Source of the DNA: Paenibacillus mesophilus
GTDB taxonomy: Bacteria > Bacillota > Bacilli > Paenibacillales > NBRC-103111
Length of the DNA stretch: 64,000 bases
Direction of reading: 5' to 3'
Assembly: GCF_005938385.1 (NCBI RefSeq)
Contig: NZ_VCRA01000009.1
Span: 62,001 to 126,000, forward strand
Made by a program: the position numbers and the translations under genes
Notes under the pieces: model-generated
What the model was told of the DNA's origin: nothing
Database searches by the model: none
What the model saw: the letters and a program-made list of their open reading frames with translations, nothing else
Shown: piece after piece, positions 9,308 to 18,074 of the stretch
How the letters are laid out: each line of letters opens with the position of its first letter
Numbering within the stretch: position 1 is the stretch's first letter

Positions 9308-10213
9308 ATGTTGAAGATGATGTCGAAGAAAATGTTTACTTTTGCAATGGTCGGAATTTTATCGGTGGGGGTTCTTGCTGCGTGCGGCAATAAAGACGAG
9401 AAGACGAACGCAAGCGGCGGCGCGGCGGCGCCTAAGACGCCGGCGGCGGCGGAATTGACCGGAACGGTTTCGGCATCCGGATCGACGGCGCTCCAGCCGC
9501 TCGTCAGCAAAGCGGCTCAAGATTTCATGGCGAAAAACCCGAAAGTAACGGTTAACGTAACGGGCGGCGGTTCCGGCACGGGCGTGAAAAACGTAGCGGA
9601 CGGCGTATCCGACATCGGCAACTCGGACGTAGAGGCGGACGCTCAATACAAAGACAAACTGACCGACAATATCGTCGTTATCGCGCCTTTCGCCCTGATC
9701 GTCAACAAAAGCAGCGTTGGCATCGACAACTTGACGAAAGCTCAAGCAGCCGATATTTTCATGGGCAAAATCACGAACTGGAAAGACGTTGGCGGCAAAG
9801 ACTTGAAAATTACGGTCGTTCATCGTCCGGACAGCTCCGGCTCGCGCAAGCTCGTGAAACAAATCGTGCTCGACAACAAAGACTTCACCAAAGAAGGCGT
9901 AACGCAAGATACGAGCAAAACGGTTGCGGAAGCGGTAGGATCGACGGAAGGCTCGATCGGCTACGTAGACGTTCCTTACATTAAAGGCAACGACAAAATC
10001 AAAGCTCTCAAGCTGGACGGAAACGAATATTCGTCCGACAACATCAAGAGCGGCAAATACCCGCTGTACGGCATCGAGCATATGTATACGAAGAAAGACA
10101 GCAACAACCCTGCCGTGAAAGCATTCCTGGAATTCATTATGAGCAAGGAGTTTCTGAGTAAGCCGGAAGTGGCCAATCTCGGCTTCCTGCCTGCCGATCT
10201 CATCAAGAAATAA
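9308..10213 (+). CDS. pstS: Phosphate ABC transporter substrate-binding lipoprotein PstS
   Basis: A 301-residue lipoprotein that captures inorganic phosphate outside the membrane. Lipobox LAAC with lipidated Cys26. PstS phosphate-contact motifs are SGSTALQPL, NVTGGGSGTG and HRPDSSGSRKL. I place the start at ATG 9308, 11 bases after GGGAGG; ATG 9299 is in frame but only two bases from the ribosome site. A Pho-box promoter precedes it and a terminator follows, and the pstC operon has its own Pho box, so pstS can be expressed in excess over the membrane complex, as usual for binding proteins. Confidence 0.96.
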   Translation: MLKMMSKKMFTFAMVGILSVGVLAACGNKDEKTNASGGAAAPKTPAAAELTGTVSASGSTALQPLVSKAAQDFMAKNPKVTVNVTGGGSGTGVKNVADGVSDIGNSDVEADAQYKDKLTDNIVVIAPFALIVNKSSVGIDNLTKAQAADIFMGKITNWKDVGGKDLKITVVHRPDSSGSRKLVKQIVLDNKDFTKEGVTQDTSKTVAEAVGSTEGSIGYVDVPYIKGNDKIKALKLDGNEYSSDNIKSGKYPLYGIEHMYTKKDSNNPAVKAFLEFIMSKEFLSKPEVANLGFLPADLIKK

Positions 10214-10245
10214 GGATACGGATAACATTCCCCGATAGCCCGAAC

Positions 10246-10297
10246 AAAATCCCGGTTTGTCATACGCATAAGCGATATGGCATAGCCGGGATTTTTT
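10246..10297 (+). terminator. Terminator between pstS and pstC
   Basis: AAATCCCGG pairs with CCGGGATTT across a loop of about 30 bases that can form a smaller inner hairpin; a T run follows. Confidence 0.7.
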
Positions 10298-10346
10298 GTC
10301 TGCACGGGAGCGGAGATTGGAATATTTTGTCGCGGACGCGTCCGTT

Positions 10347-10400
10347 TTTACACCCGCTTAACAAATTATTAATATAGGGAAAACATTCTCCCCCTATGAT
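10347..10400 (+). promoter_or_regulatory. Second Pho box, promoter of pstCAB-phoU
   Basis: TTTACA (10347), TTAACA (10358) and TTAATA (10369) are spaced 11 bases apart, matching PhoP direct repeats. A TATGAT (10395) could be the -10 element; TATAGG closer by is an alternative. Confidence 0.6.
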
Positions 10401-10426
10401 GAATGAAGAAAGAAGGAGGGGCTCAC

Positions 10427-11368
10427 ATGTCAAAGATGACGCAAACAGACGCGGCCTTGCGAACGGAGCAAGCAACGAACGGATTCGACCGGTGGACGAG
10501 ACGGCAGAAGATGAAGGACGACGCGATGCACTGGGTGTTTATCGGCAGCTCGGTTCTCGTGACCGCGATTATTTTCTCGATCATCGCTTTCGTCGGCTAT
10601 CAGGGCTCGCTTACATTCAAGGACGTCACTCCGGCCGAATTTTTCTTGTCGACGGACTGGTCGCCTTCTTCGGAAGAACCGCGTTTCGGCGCTCTGGCCT
10701 TTTTGTACAGCACGATATTGCTGACGTTATTGTCGGTCTTGATGGCCGTTCCGCTGGCCTTGTCCGGAGCCGTCTTCATGGCGAAGATCGCCCCGAAATG
10801 GATGCGTGAAATATTGCGTCCGGCAGCCGATCTGTTCGTCGGCATTCCGTCCGTCGTATACGGCTTGATCGGGCTTACGATTATCGTCCCTGCCCTAGGC
10901 AAAATGTTCGGGGGGATCGGATACGGCATCCTGCCGGCGGCGATTATTTTGGCGGTTATGATTTTGCCCACGATTATGTCGATATCGGAGGATACGCTGC
11001 GGGCTTTGCCGAAACGGCTCGAAGAAGCTTCCATGGCGCTCGGGGCGACCCGCTGGCAGACGATCTGGAGAGTGCTGCTGCCCTCGGCGAAGTCCGGCAT
11101 CCTGACGGCTATCATTCTCGGGATGGGACGGGCCATCGGGGAAACGATGGCGGTATTCATGGTAATCGGCAATTCGCCGAAAATTCCTTCCTCGCTGCTC
11201 GACTCCACGACCGTATTGACGACGGCCATCGTGAAGGATATGGCGAACACGTTTTACGGCACGACTTGGAACAATGCGCTTTACATGATGGCGCTGCTGC
11301 TTCTGGTCATCTCGATGTCCTTGATCCTGATTATCCGCGTCTTCTCGAAAAGGAGTGAAGCCAAGTGA
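10427..11368 (+). CDS. pstC: Phosphate ABC transporter permease PstC
   Basis: A 313-residue inner-membrane permease with six predicted helices and a periplasmic loop around FFLSTDWSPSSEEPRFG. The ABC-permease EAA motif is EEASMALGATRWQTIWRVLL, which docks on PstB. It pairs with PstA to form the phosphate channel. The frame is open from 10403, but ATG 10427 has AAGGAGGGG at good distance. It overlaps pstA by four bases, indicating translational coupling. Confidence 0.95.
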   Translation: MSKMTQTDAALRTEQATNGFDRWTRRQKMKDDAMHWVFIGSSVLVTAIIFSIIAFVGYQGSLTFKDVTPAEFFLSTDWSPSSEEPRFGALAFLYSTILLTLLSVLMAVPLALSGAVFMAKIAPKWMREILRPAADLFVGIPSVVYGLIGLTIIVPALGKMFGGIGYGILPAAIILAVMILPTIMSISEDTLRALPKRLEEASMALGATRWQTIWRVLLPSAKSGILTAIILGMGRAIGETMAVFMVIGNSPKIPSSLLDSTTVLTTAIVKDMANTFYGTTWNNALYMMALLLLVISMSLILIIRVFSKRSEAK

Positions 11369-12225
11369 GGTGGGGGAAACTGACCAACCGGCTGGCGACC
11401 GTCTACTTTTGGTTCGTCGGCATTTCCATCATATTAATTTTGGCCTGGTTTTTGTATCAGATTCTTAGACCCGGGCTGCCGCATCTGTCCTGGAAATTCC
11501 TTACCGGAATGCCGCAGGAATTGACGGCCGGAGGCGGAGTAGGGCCCCATTTGTTCAACTCGTTCTACATTTTGTTTCTATCCATGCTGTTCTCCGCGCC
11601 TATCGGCATCGGGGCCGGCATTTACTTGACCATATATGCGAAGAAAAACAAGTTTACCGATCTCGTGCGCATCTCCGTCGAAGCTCTCTCTTCCGTTCCG
11701 TCCATCGTATTCGGACTGTTCGGGGCGTTAATCTTCGTCAACTGGATGGGCTGGAAGTTTTCCATCCTGGGCGGCTCGGCGACGCTGGCGCTGCTCAATT
11801 TACCGATTCTCGTCAGAGTTACGGAGGAATCGTTGAATAGCGTTCCGGGCTCCTATTGGTCGGCCAGCCTGGCGCTCGGTTCCACCAGATGGCAAGGCAT
11901 ACGGCGCGTGCTGCTTCCGGCCGCGATGCCGGGACTCATTACCGGGATTACGCTTGTTGCGGGACGGGCGCTTGGGGAAACGGCGATTTTGATTTATACC
12001 GCAGGTACGTCGGTCTCGAGATTTTTTCCCGATTTCGACCCGATGGCGATGGGGGAGACGCTCGCGGTTCATCTGTGGTACGTGGGCGGCAGCTCGCTCG
12101 CACCCGATGCGAAAGAGATCGCCCAGGGCAGCGCGGCGCTGCTCGTCATCGTCGTGCTGCTGTTCAACCTGCTCATCGCGATTCCGAGCCGCATGATCCA
12201 GAAGAAGCTGTCAGGCGACAAATAA
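11365..12225 (+). CDS. pstA: Phosphate ABC transporter permease PstA
   Basis: A 286-residue permease, partner of PstC. It starts at GTG 11365, overlapping the pstC stop (GTGA), with AGGAG upstream inside pstC. Six hydrophobic helices are visible, and the EAA loop near residues 165-185 contains [20 protein letters not shown]. The conserved [16 protein letters not shown] segment is present. Length and order match the family. It is followed 19 bases later by pstB. Confidence 0.95.
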   Translation: MRWGKLTNRLATVYFWFVGISIILILAWFLYQILRPGLPHLSWKFLTGMPQELTAGGGVGPHLFNSFYILFLSMLFSAPIGIGAGIYLTIYAKKNKFTDLVRISVEALSSVPSIVFGLFGALIFVNWMGWKFSILGGSATLALLNLPILVRVTEESLNSVPGSYWSASLALGSTRWQGIRRVLLPAAMPGLITGITLVAGRALGETAILIYTAGTSVSRFFPDFDPMAMGETLAVHLWYVGGSSLAPDAKEIAQGSAALLVIVVLLFNLLIAIPSRMIQKKLSGDK

Positions 12226-12244
12226 CATACGAGGAGGCTCGGCC

Positions 12245-12997
12245 ATGGCTCTCATAGATATCGAACAGTTGGATTTGTATTATTCGGAATTTCGCGCGCT
12301 CAAGAAAATAAATATGGAAATACAGGAAAAATCGATTACGGCGTTCATCGGTCCTTCCGGCTGCGGCAAATCGACCTTGCTGCGTACGTTGAACCGGATG
12401 AACGACACGATCAAGGGCGTCCGTATCGAGGGCAAAGTCGCCATCAACGGCGAAGACATCTACTTGTCCCGCAACAACGTCGAGACACTGCGCAAAAACG
12501 TAGGGATGGTGTTCCAACAGCCGAACCCGTTCCCGAAATCGATCTACGACAATGTCGCCTACGGCCCGCGCATTCACGGCACGACGAAAAAGTCGGAGCT
12601 CGACGAGATTGTGGAGAAAAGCTTGCGCTCCGCGGCTTTGTGGGATGAAGTGAAGGATTACTTGAAAAAGTCCGCATACGGCCTTTCCGGCGGCCAGCAG
12701 CAGCGACTGTGCATCGCCCGGGCTTTGGCGGTCGGACCGCAAATTCTGCTGATGGACGAACCGACCTCCGCGCTCGATCCGATCTCTACGCTGAAGATTG
12801 AAGAGCTTATTCAAGAGCTGAAGGACAATTATACGATCGTGATCGTGACGCACAACATGCAGCAGGCAGCGCGCGTGTCGAACCAGACGGCGTTTTTCCT
12901 GAACGGCGAGGTGGTCGAATTCGCGGATACGGTCAAGCTGTTCTCGAATCCGGAAGATCAGCGCACGGAAGATTACATTACCGGTAGATTCGGTTAA
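12245..12997 (+). CDS. pstB: Phosphate ABC transporter ATPase PstB
   Basis: A 250-residue ATPase that powers PstCA. Walker [10 protein letters not shown] (about residues 35-43), Q-loop [10 protein letters not shown], signature LSGGQQQRL, Walker [14 protein letters not shown], and switch His in VTHNMQQA are all present. The start ATG has GAGGAGG ten bases upstream. Length and all motifs are standard for PstB. Confidence 0.97.
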   Translation: MALIDIEQLDLYYSEFRALKKINMEIQEKSITAFIGPSGCGKSTLLRTLNRMNDTIKGVRIEGKVAINGEDIYLSRNNVETLRKNVGMVFQQPNPFPKSIYDNVAYGPRIHGTTKKSELDEIVEKSLRSAALWDEVKDYLKKSAYGLSGGQQQRLCIARALAVGPQILLMDEPTSALDPISTLKIEELIQELKDNYTIVIVTHNMQQAARVSNQTAFFLNGEVVEFADTVKLFSNPEDQRTEDYITGRFG

Positions 12998-13016
12998 TCG
13001 GGGGGATTGCAGACAA

Positions 13017-13679
13017 ATGATGACCAAACGTCATAATTTCGATTCATCGCTGAACGAACTGCGCAAAGAACTGATCGATATGGGCGGCAAGGTGGAGCAG
13101 GCGATCATCAAGTCGGTCCAATCGCTCAAGGACGGCAATCTGGAGCTGGCACAAGATGTCATAGCGGGCGATGCCGCGATTAACGCGATGGAGGAGCGGA
13201 TCGACGATATCGGCACGCGGCTCATCGCGACACAGCAGCCTGTGGCCAAGGATTTGCGCCGCATCATTATCGCTTTCCGCATGGCGAGCGATCTCGAACG
13301 GATGGCCGACTTGGCCGTGGACATCGCCAAGGTGACGGTGCGCATCGGCGGAGAGCCGCTCATCAAGCCGCTCGTCGATATTCCCCGGATGGCCGAAATC
13401 GCGCAGCAGATGACGCGCGACAGCATCGAATCCTATGTGCAGGAAAATGTCGACCTCGCTTACCGGATGGCCAAGATGGACGACGACGTCGATCAGCTGC
13501 ACAGTCAAATTATGCGGGAGCTGTTCGGCTTCATGGTGGAAAATCCGAAGACGGTCAACCAGTCGCTTCTTCTCTGCTTCGTCAGCCGATATCTCGAGCG
13601 GATGGCCGATCATGCGACGAATATCGGCGAGAGCGTCGTTTATTTGGTTAAAGGGAAGCGGCCTGATTTGAACGCTTGA
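13017..13679 (+). CDS. phoU: Phosphate signalling protein PhoU
   Basis: A 220-residue all-helical protein with two similar three-helix repeats, each with the metal-binding signature around RMADLAVDIAKV (first) and RMADHATNIGESVVYLVKG (second). PhoU dampens phosphate uptake and PhoR signalling when phosphate is plentiful. It is the last gene of pstCAB-phoU, 19 bases after pstB, with GGGGGAT upstream of ATG 13017. A second in-frame ATG lies directly after the first. Confidence 0.95.
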   Translation: MMTKRHNFDSSLNELRKELIDMGGKVEQAIIKSVQSLKDGNLELAQDVIAGDAAINAMEERIDDIGTRLIATQQPVAKDLRRIIIAFRMASDLERMADLAVDIAKVTVRIGGEPLIKPLVDIPRMAEIAQQMTRDSIESYVQENVDLAYRMAKMDDDVDQLHSQIMRELFGFMVENPKTVNQSLLLCFVSRYLERMADHATNIGESVVYLVKGKRPDLNA

Positions 13680-13691
13680 TAACCGGCAAGC

Positions 13692-13750
13692 GTCGGACCG
13701 GAAGCGGCTGCTCCATGCACAGCCTACACTTTCGGCTATTCCGGTCCGAC
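13692..13750. repeat. Large perfect hairpin after phoU
   Basis: GTCGGACCGGAA and TTCCGGTCCGAC form a perfect 12-base stem, with an inner GGCTG/CAGCC stem. No T run follows, so it is not a normal intrinsic terminator. It may be an mRNA-stability or attenuation element between phoU and the EAL-GGDEF gene. Confidence 0.6.
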
Positions 13751-13781
13751 ACATACACAACAATGCGGGTGAGGGATGGTC

Positions 13782-16043
13782 ATGCTCGGTTTGAGCAAGC
13801 AGGAACTGGATCTGATCGCGAAACGGATGGAGCGCGGGGCTACGGGGCTCGTCGTGCTGGATATCGCCCGCTATCCCGAGCCGGAGCAGCTTGGGGGTAG
13901 GCGGTTCGCCGAATCGGTCGCTGCGTCCGTCGATTCGGTTTTGCAGGCATGCAGCCGGGAATGGACGTCGTTATTTTTGTTCAAAGCGGTAGGCGACGAC
14001 TTTTTCCTGTATATCGGTTTGGAATCCGGAGTGCCGGATGCCGGGTTTCATATCCGTGAAATCGGCATGCAGATCAAGCTGCGGCTGGAGCAGCGGTTAG
14101 CCGACGCATTCGGGACGGATTCCTTGATTTTCCAGATAGGCTGCGCATTCCTGGCGCCGGGGGATCATGCCGATACGGGCAAAATCGTGTATGACGGCGC
14201 CAAACAGGCGATTCGCGAGGCGAGACGTTCTCCGGTTCCGCGCTCCGGCGAAAGCGTATCGAGAACCGAACGATTTCTGTCCATTCTCGAGCATCAGACG
14301 ATTCATGCCGTGTATCAGCCGATCGTATCGTTGGCCGACGGAAGCATCTTCGGTTACGAATCGCTGACCCGCGGACCGGAAGGCACCGATTTCGAGTCTC
14401 CTGTGGAGCTGTTCAAATTCGCCGAAGGGGAAGGCTTGCTGTATACGCTGGACCGGCTGGCGAGAGAGAAGGCGGTAGCCGGATGCGCGGACCTGCATAA
14501 GGAGCAGCGCGTCTTCATCAACATTCCCGCCCATGTCATCCACGACCCGCACTTCACGCCCGGCCGGACGCTGCGGCTGCTGAAGGAGCGCGGGCTGTCG
14601 CCGCATAATGTCGTATTCGAGATTACGGAGCGAAGCTCGATCGAGGATTTCTCGACCGCCAAAAAAATATTGCAGCATTACCGCAGCCAAGGGTACCAGA
14701 TCGCCATCGACGACGCGGGCGCCGGCTATTCCTCGCTGCAGGCGATCGCCGAGCTGCACCCGGACTACATCAAGGTGGACCGTTCGCTCATCCATAACAT
14801 TCACAAAGATAAAATCAAGGAGCATATGCTCGAAACGTTCGTCGCCTTCGCCGACAAAATGAACATCCGCATCATCGCGGAAGGGATCGAACAGGCGGAC
14901 GAGCTGTTCAAGCTGATGCAGATGGGCATCCATTTCGGGCAAGGGTATTTGCTCGCCCGTCCGGCCCGCGGCATGGAACGGATCGAGACACGGCTTGTCG
15001 AGCAAATCCGCAATCAGCAGCGGCTTCGGGGCTCGAACGGCTTCCCGTCGATCGGGGCGATCGCCTCGCCGATCCGGACTTTCGAGCCGGGAACCCGCAT
15101 ATCGGAGGTGGCCCGCCACTTCAAGGACAACGAGAATGAGCTGGCTGCGGTCGTCGTGACGGGCGGAACGCCGGTCGGCCTCGTGATGAGGGAGAAGCTG
15201 TTCCAGCAGCTTGCCGGCCAGTACGGCATTCCGTTATATTGGAACCGGCCCATCCTCCGGCTGATGGACCCGAATCCGCTGATCGTGGACGAGCTCCTGC
15301 CGCTCGATCAGGTGTCGCAAATGTCCACGGCGCGGGAAACGACCCATTTGTACGACTACGTGATCGTCACTAGCGGCGAGCAGTTTATCGGCGTAGCTTC
15401 GGTCCGCTCCATTCTCGAATCGATCACGAAAGTGCGGATCGAATATGCCCGCATCGCCAATCCGCTGACCGGGTTGCCCGGCAACCAGCAAATTCAGCGC
15501 GAATTGAACAAGCGGATTATGGATAACCGCAAATTTTCCGTCATCTACGCCGATCTCGATTTTTTCAAATGGTTCAACGACCGGTACGGGTTTCAGAAAG
15601 GGGACGAGCTGATCCAGTTTACGGCTGAGCTGCTGCGGGAAACGTCCGTCCTTCACGGGCTGCCGGACGACTTTGTCGGCCATATCGGAGGCGACGATTT
15701 CATCGTCATGTCGCGGTCGGAATCGCCTAACAAGCTGTGCGAGGAGATGATCCGCCGGTTCGATGCGGGCATAACCGCATTCCTCGATCCGGATGAGTCC
15801 GCCCGGGTTGTAGACCGGGATGGCAAGGAGGTGCAGACGGACCGCGTCAACATTTCGTTGTCGCTGATCATATGCGAATGCTGCTCGGCGATTACGGCAG
15901 AGTACATATCGAGCGAAGCGGCCAAGCTGAAGAAGCGGGCCAAGGCACACATGGGAAGCATTTACTTTTACGAGCGGATCGGGGAGCCGGTCGTGAATTG
16001 CCAGGACCGTCGGGAAAGCTTGCAATTGCCATTTGGCAACTGA
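13782..16043 (+). CDS. Cyclic-di-GMP protein, EAL then CBS-like then GGDEF
   Basis: A 753-residue protein in an unusual order. Residues 1-150 are an uncharacterised region. An EAL domain at about 165-405 starts YQPIVSLADGSIFGYESLTR (ESL in place of EAL) and keeps the other catalytic positions: FINIP, FEITERS, DDAGAGYSS, IKVDRS, AEGIE and FGQGYLLARP. A linker resembling a CBS pair follows (about 430-550). The C-terminal diguanylate-cyclase-like domain has NPLTGLPGN, DLDFFKWFND and GGDDF in place of GGDEF. The EAL half therefore looks able to degrade c-di-GMP, and GGDDF could be active or regulatory. ATG 13782 fits the GGTGAGG site better than ATG 13776. No signal peptide or membrane helix is seen. 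Confidence 0.88.
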   Translation: MLGLSKQELDLIAKRMERGATGLVVLDIARYPEPEQLGGRRFAESVAASVDSVLQACSREWTSLFLFKAVGDDFFLYIGLESGVPDAGFHIREIGMQIKLRLEQRLADAFGTDSLIFQIGCAFLAPGDHADTGKIVYDGAKQAIREARRSPVPRSGESVSRTERFLSILEHQTIHAVYQPIVSLADGSIFGYESLTRGPEGTDFESPVELFKFAEGEGLLYTLDRLAREKAVAGCADLHKEQRVFINIPAHVIHDPHFTPGRTLRLLKERGLSPHNVVFEITERSSIEDFSTAKKILQHYRSQGYQIAIDDAGAGYSSLQAIAELHPDYIKVDRSLIHNIHKDKIKEHMLETFVAFADKMNIRIIAEGIEQADELFKLMQMGIHFGQGYLLARPARGMERIETRLVEQIRNQQRLRGSNGFPSIGAIASPIRTFEPGTRISEVARHFKDNENELAAVVVTGGTPVGLVMREKLFQQLAGQYGIPLYWNRPILRLMDPNPLIVDELLPLDQVSQMSTARETTHLYDYVIVTSGEQFIGVASVRSILESITKVRIEYARIANPLTGLPGNQQIQRELNKRIMDNRKFSVIYADLDFFKWFNDRYGFQKGDELIQFTAELLRETSVLHGLPDDFVGHIGGDDFIVMSRSESPNKLCEEMIRRFDAGITAFLDPDESARVVDRDGKEVQTDRVNISLSLIICECCSAITAEYISSEAAKLKKRAKAHMGSIYFYERIGEPVVNCQDRRESLQLPFGN

Positions 16044-16054
16044 AGGCTTTTTTT
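16015..16054 (+). terminator. Probable terminator overlapping the EAL-GGDEF stop
   Basis: TTGCCA/TGGCAA hairpin inside an outer AAAGC/GCTTT pairing, ending in seven T. The stop codon lies within the structure. Confidence 0.5.
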
Positions 16055-16189
16055 CGTTGGGGACGGAGGCGGGCTGGGGCAGCATGTAACGGCTGGGTCC
16101 GCGCATGTTGCTTGTATCGTCGCTGTAGCTTTATCGGATGCCTCTTGCTGCAGGCAGCTATCTGTGCCGGTTGGCTGGGGGCCTCTCGC

Positions 16190-16312
16190 GGGCCTCTCGC
16201 TGGGCTCTTGCTGGCCCCTCGCCGGCCCCCACCAGCCACTCGCTAGCCTCCCGCCAGCCTCTCCCCACTCGCCAGCCCCGGTTAGCCTCTCGTAGCCTCT
16301 GACTTACCTGTC
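16190..16312. repeat. Degenerate short tandem repeat, GC-rich
   Basis: An irregular run of units related to GCCTCTCGC and GCCACTCGC, each roughly 9-14 bases, with no convincing reading frame or homology. The bases from 16055 to 16190 hold nothing I recognise. Confidence 0.5.
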
Positions 16313-16370
16313 ATTCACTAATCCCCCGTGCTAGCACCCATGTTCGTCGCTCCCCTCACCGCACCCGTTT

Positions 16371-17084
16371 CACTTAAATGGAAAACATCCATTATAAATC
16401 GCTCAATTAGCAAAATTGACGCTTCTAACTGGAAAAGGTACATCTATTTCTGCGAAATGTCGGGAAATGGAGCCCATTTGCACAAATTACCTGTACCTTT
16501 TCCAGTAAGAGACAAAGAAAAGGGCTCAAACCTGAAAAATAACATCATGTTTTCCACTTAGCGTCAAAGGGGAGACGGATGGCTTAGTACAGATAGGTGC
16601 CGCTGTCTCCCTCGTTAAATCCAACTAATTCACTCAAATGGAAAACATCCATTATAAATCGCTCAATTAGCAAAATTGACGCTTCTAACTGGAAAAGGTA
16701 CATCTATTTTCGGCGGTTTATCGGAAACGGAGCCCATTTGCACAATTACCTGTACCTTTTCCAGTAAGAGGCAAAGAAAAGGGGTCAAACCTGAAAAATA
16801 ACATCATGTTTTCCACTTAGCGTCAAACGGGAGACGGATGCTAGTACAGATAGGCGCCGCTGTCTCCCTCGTTAAATCCAACTAATTTACTCAAATGGAA
16901 AACATCCATTATAAATCGCTCAACTAGCATAATTGACGCTTCTAACTGGAAAAGGTACATCTATTTCTGCGAAATGTCGGGAAATGGAGCCCATTTGCCC
17001 AAATTACCTGTACCTTTTCCAGTAAGAGACAAAGAAAAGGGCTCAAACCTGAAAAATAACATCATGTTTTCCACTTAGCGTCAA
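16371..17084. repeat. Three tandem copies of a ~196-base structured repeat, period 260 and 257 bases
   Basis: Copies lie at about 16371-16567, 16631-16826 and 16888-17084, joined by 62-66-base linkers that themselves contain GGGAGAC/GTCTCCC. Each copy has, in order: A TGGAAAACAT; B TTGACGCT; C ACTGGAAAAGGTAC; a variable loop holding AAATGG-AGC-CCATTT; C' GTACCTTTTCCAGT; A' ATGTTTTCCA; B' AGCGTCAA. C/C' is a perfect 14-base stem in all copies. A/A' behaves like a terminal inverted repeat. The B/B' pairing crosses A/A'. Element A can also fold on itself (AATGGA/TCCATT). Copy 2 differs from copies 1 and 3 mainly in the loop between C and C'. No plausible gene lies here. It could be an RNA, a MITE-like element or a protein-binding array. 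Confidence 0.8.
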
Positions 17085-17241
17085 ACGGGAGAAGGATGCT
17101 AGTACAGATTGGCAACACCGTCATCCGCTAGCCAAAACTAAACGCAGGCTGACGCTTTGATACATCCTTGCGACGCCCATATTCCGTCATAGTGCAGCTC
17201 GCTCTCCCTTGAGGATGTGCATTCCCTCCGCAAATGTGGCC

Positions 17242-17973
17242 CTAATCCAACCTATCCAACACATCGCAAGCCAAATCGTACCGGACAATCCTTTCTCTTT
17301 TGCCGCGAATAGGTGCCGGGGCCCCGGAATCAGAAGGAGCTTCGCGGCTTTCTTTCGCTCTAAGTGGCAAAGACGGTTGAAGCCATCCTTTGGTGCACAG
17401 CTTCTGCAGCATCAGGACGGCCGTTCGATGATCGATATCGAAATGCCGCTCCACGTCCTTGGGCTTGATCGGCCGGGCGAGCTGGATGGCGAGCCGCACG
17501 ATTTCTTTCTCGGCGAGCAGTGCGCGAGAGACCGGCGCCTGGCCGGGCGTATACCGGCTCAGCACCATTCTCAGCAAAGCGATGCATACGTCCGGACGCT
17601 GCTCGACATCATCGTAAGCGAACGAAATCACATGGTATCCCATAGCGTAGAGAAACGTTTCGCGGTTCAATTCGTTGCAGAACTTGAGCCGGTCCATGTC
17701 CCGTACGTGCGACGCGTAGCCTTTAATCTCGAATAAAAGCTTCGCATAACCCGGCAGCCAAGCCAGATCCGCGAAATACGACCGTCCTCGCCAATCGAGC
17801 ACTTCGTATTCCGGATGGAGGCGATCGAAGCTCCCCCTTAACGGCCACCATACGTTTTTGAGAAACAACGTTTCCCCATGACTATGTCCCCGTTCCAGAC
17901 GGGCTCTTCGTTCCCCGGTCCTCGACTCGAGATGGTGCCGGACCCATGCCTGATGCGTTTCTTCGAAAATCAT
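17242..17973 (-). CDS. Predicted PD-(D/E)XK nuclease-fold protein with C-terminal winged helix
   Basis: A 243-residue protein with no name I recognise. Residues about 55-125 look like a very-short-patch-repair/DUF559-type nuclease core: SYFADLAW gives an acidic residue, LLFEIKGYASH gives the E-x-K pair, and RDMDRLKFCNELNRE follows with a Y-rich beta strand (GYHVISFAYDD). Residues about 165-215 resemble a helix-turn-helix (IKPKDVERHFDIDHRTAVLM). The tail is basic. ATG 17973 has AAGGGGTGA at good spacing; the frame extends to 18015 without a better start. Whether it cuts DNA or is a DNA-binding regulator with a decayed nuclease fold cannot be settled here. Confidence 0.65.
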   Translation of the reverse strand: MIFEETHQAWVRHHLESRTGERRARLERGHSHGETLFLKNVWWPLRGSFDRLHPEYEVLDWRGRSYFADLAWLPGYAKLLFEIKGYASHVRDMDRLKFCNELNRETFLYAMGYHVISFAYDDVEQRPDVCIALLRMVLSRYTPGQAPVSRALLAEKEIVRLAIQLARPIKPKDVERHFDIDHRTAVLMLQKLCTKGWLQPSLPLRAKESREAPSDSGAPAPIRGKRERIVRYDLACDVLDRLD

Positions 17974-18074
17974 AGATTCACCCCTTCGGAAAATAAGAAA
18001 ACGCCCCGTATCCATTCATCGGAATGGATCGGGACGTTCTTCGTCTCTTGCGTTTCATTCTATCACGAATTCGT

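Noticed and set aside
10600..11250. 216-codon minus-strand gene
   Set aside because: Antisense shadow of pstC without start signals.
16328..16561. 77-codon open frame in the first repeat copy
   Set aside because: It falls across the conserved stems, is not kept in the other copies, and has no ribosome site.
16371..17084. CRISPR array
   Set aside because: Units are ~196 bases with internal stems and no short repeat/spacer alternation; only three copies.
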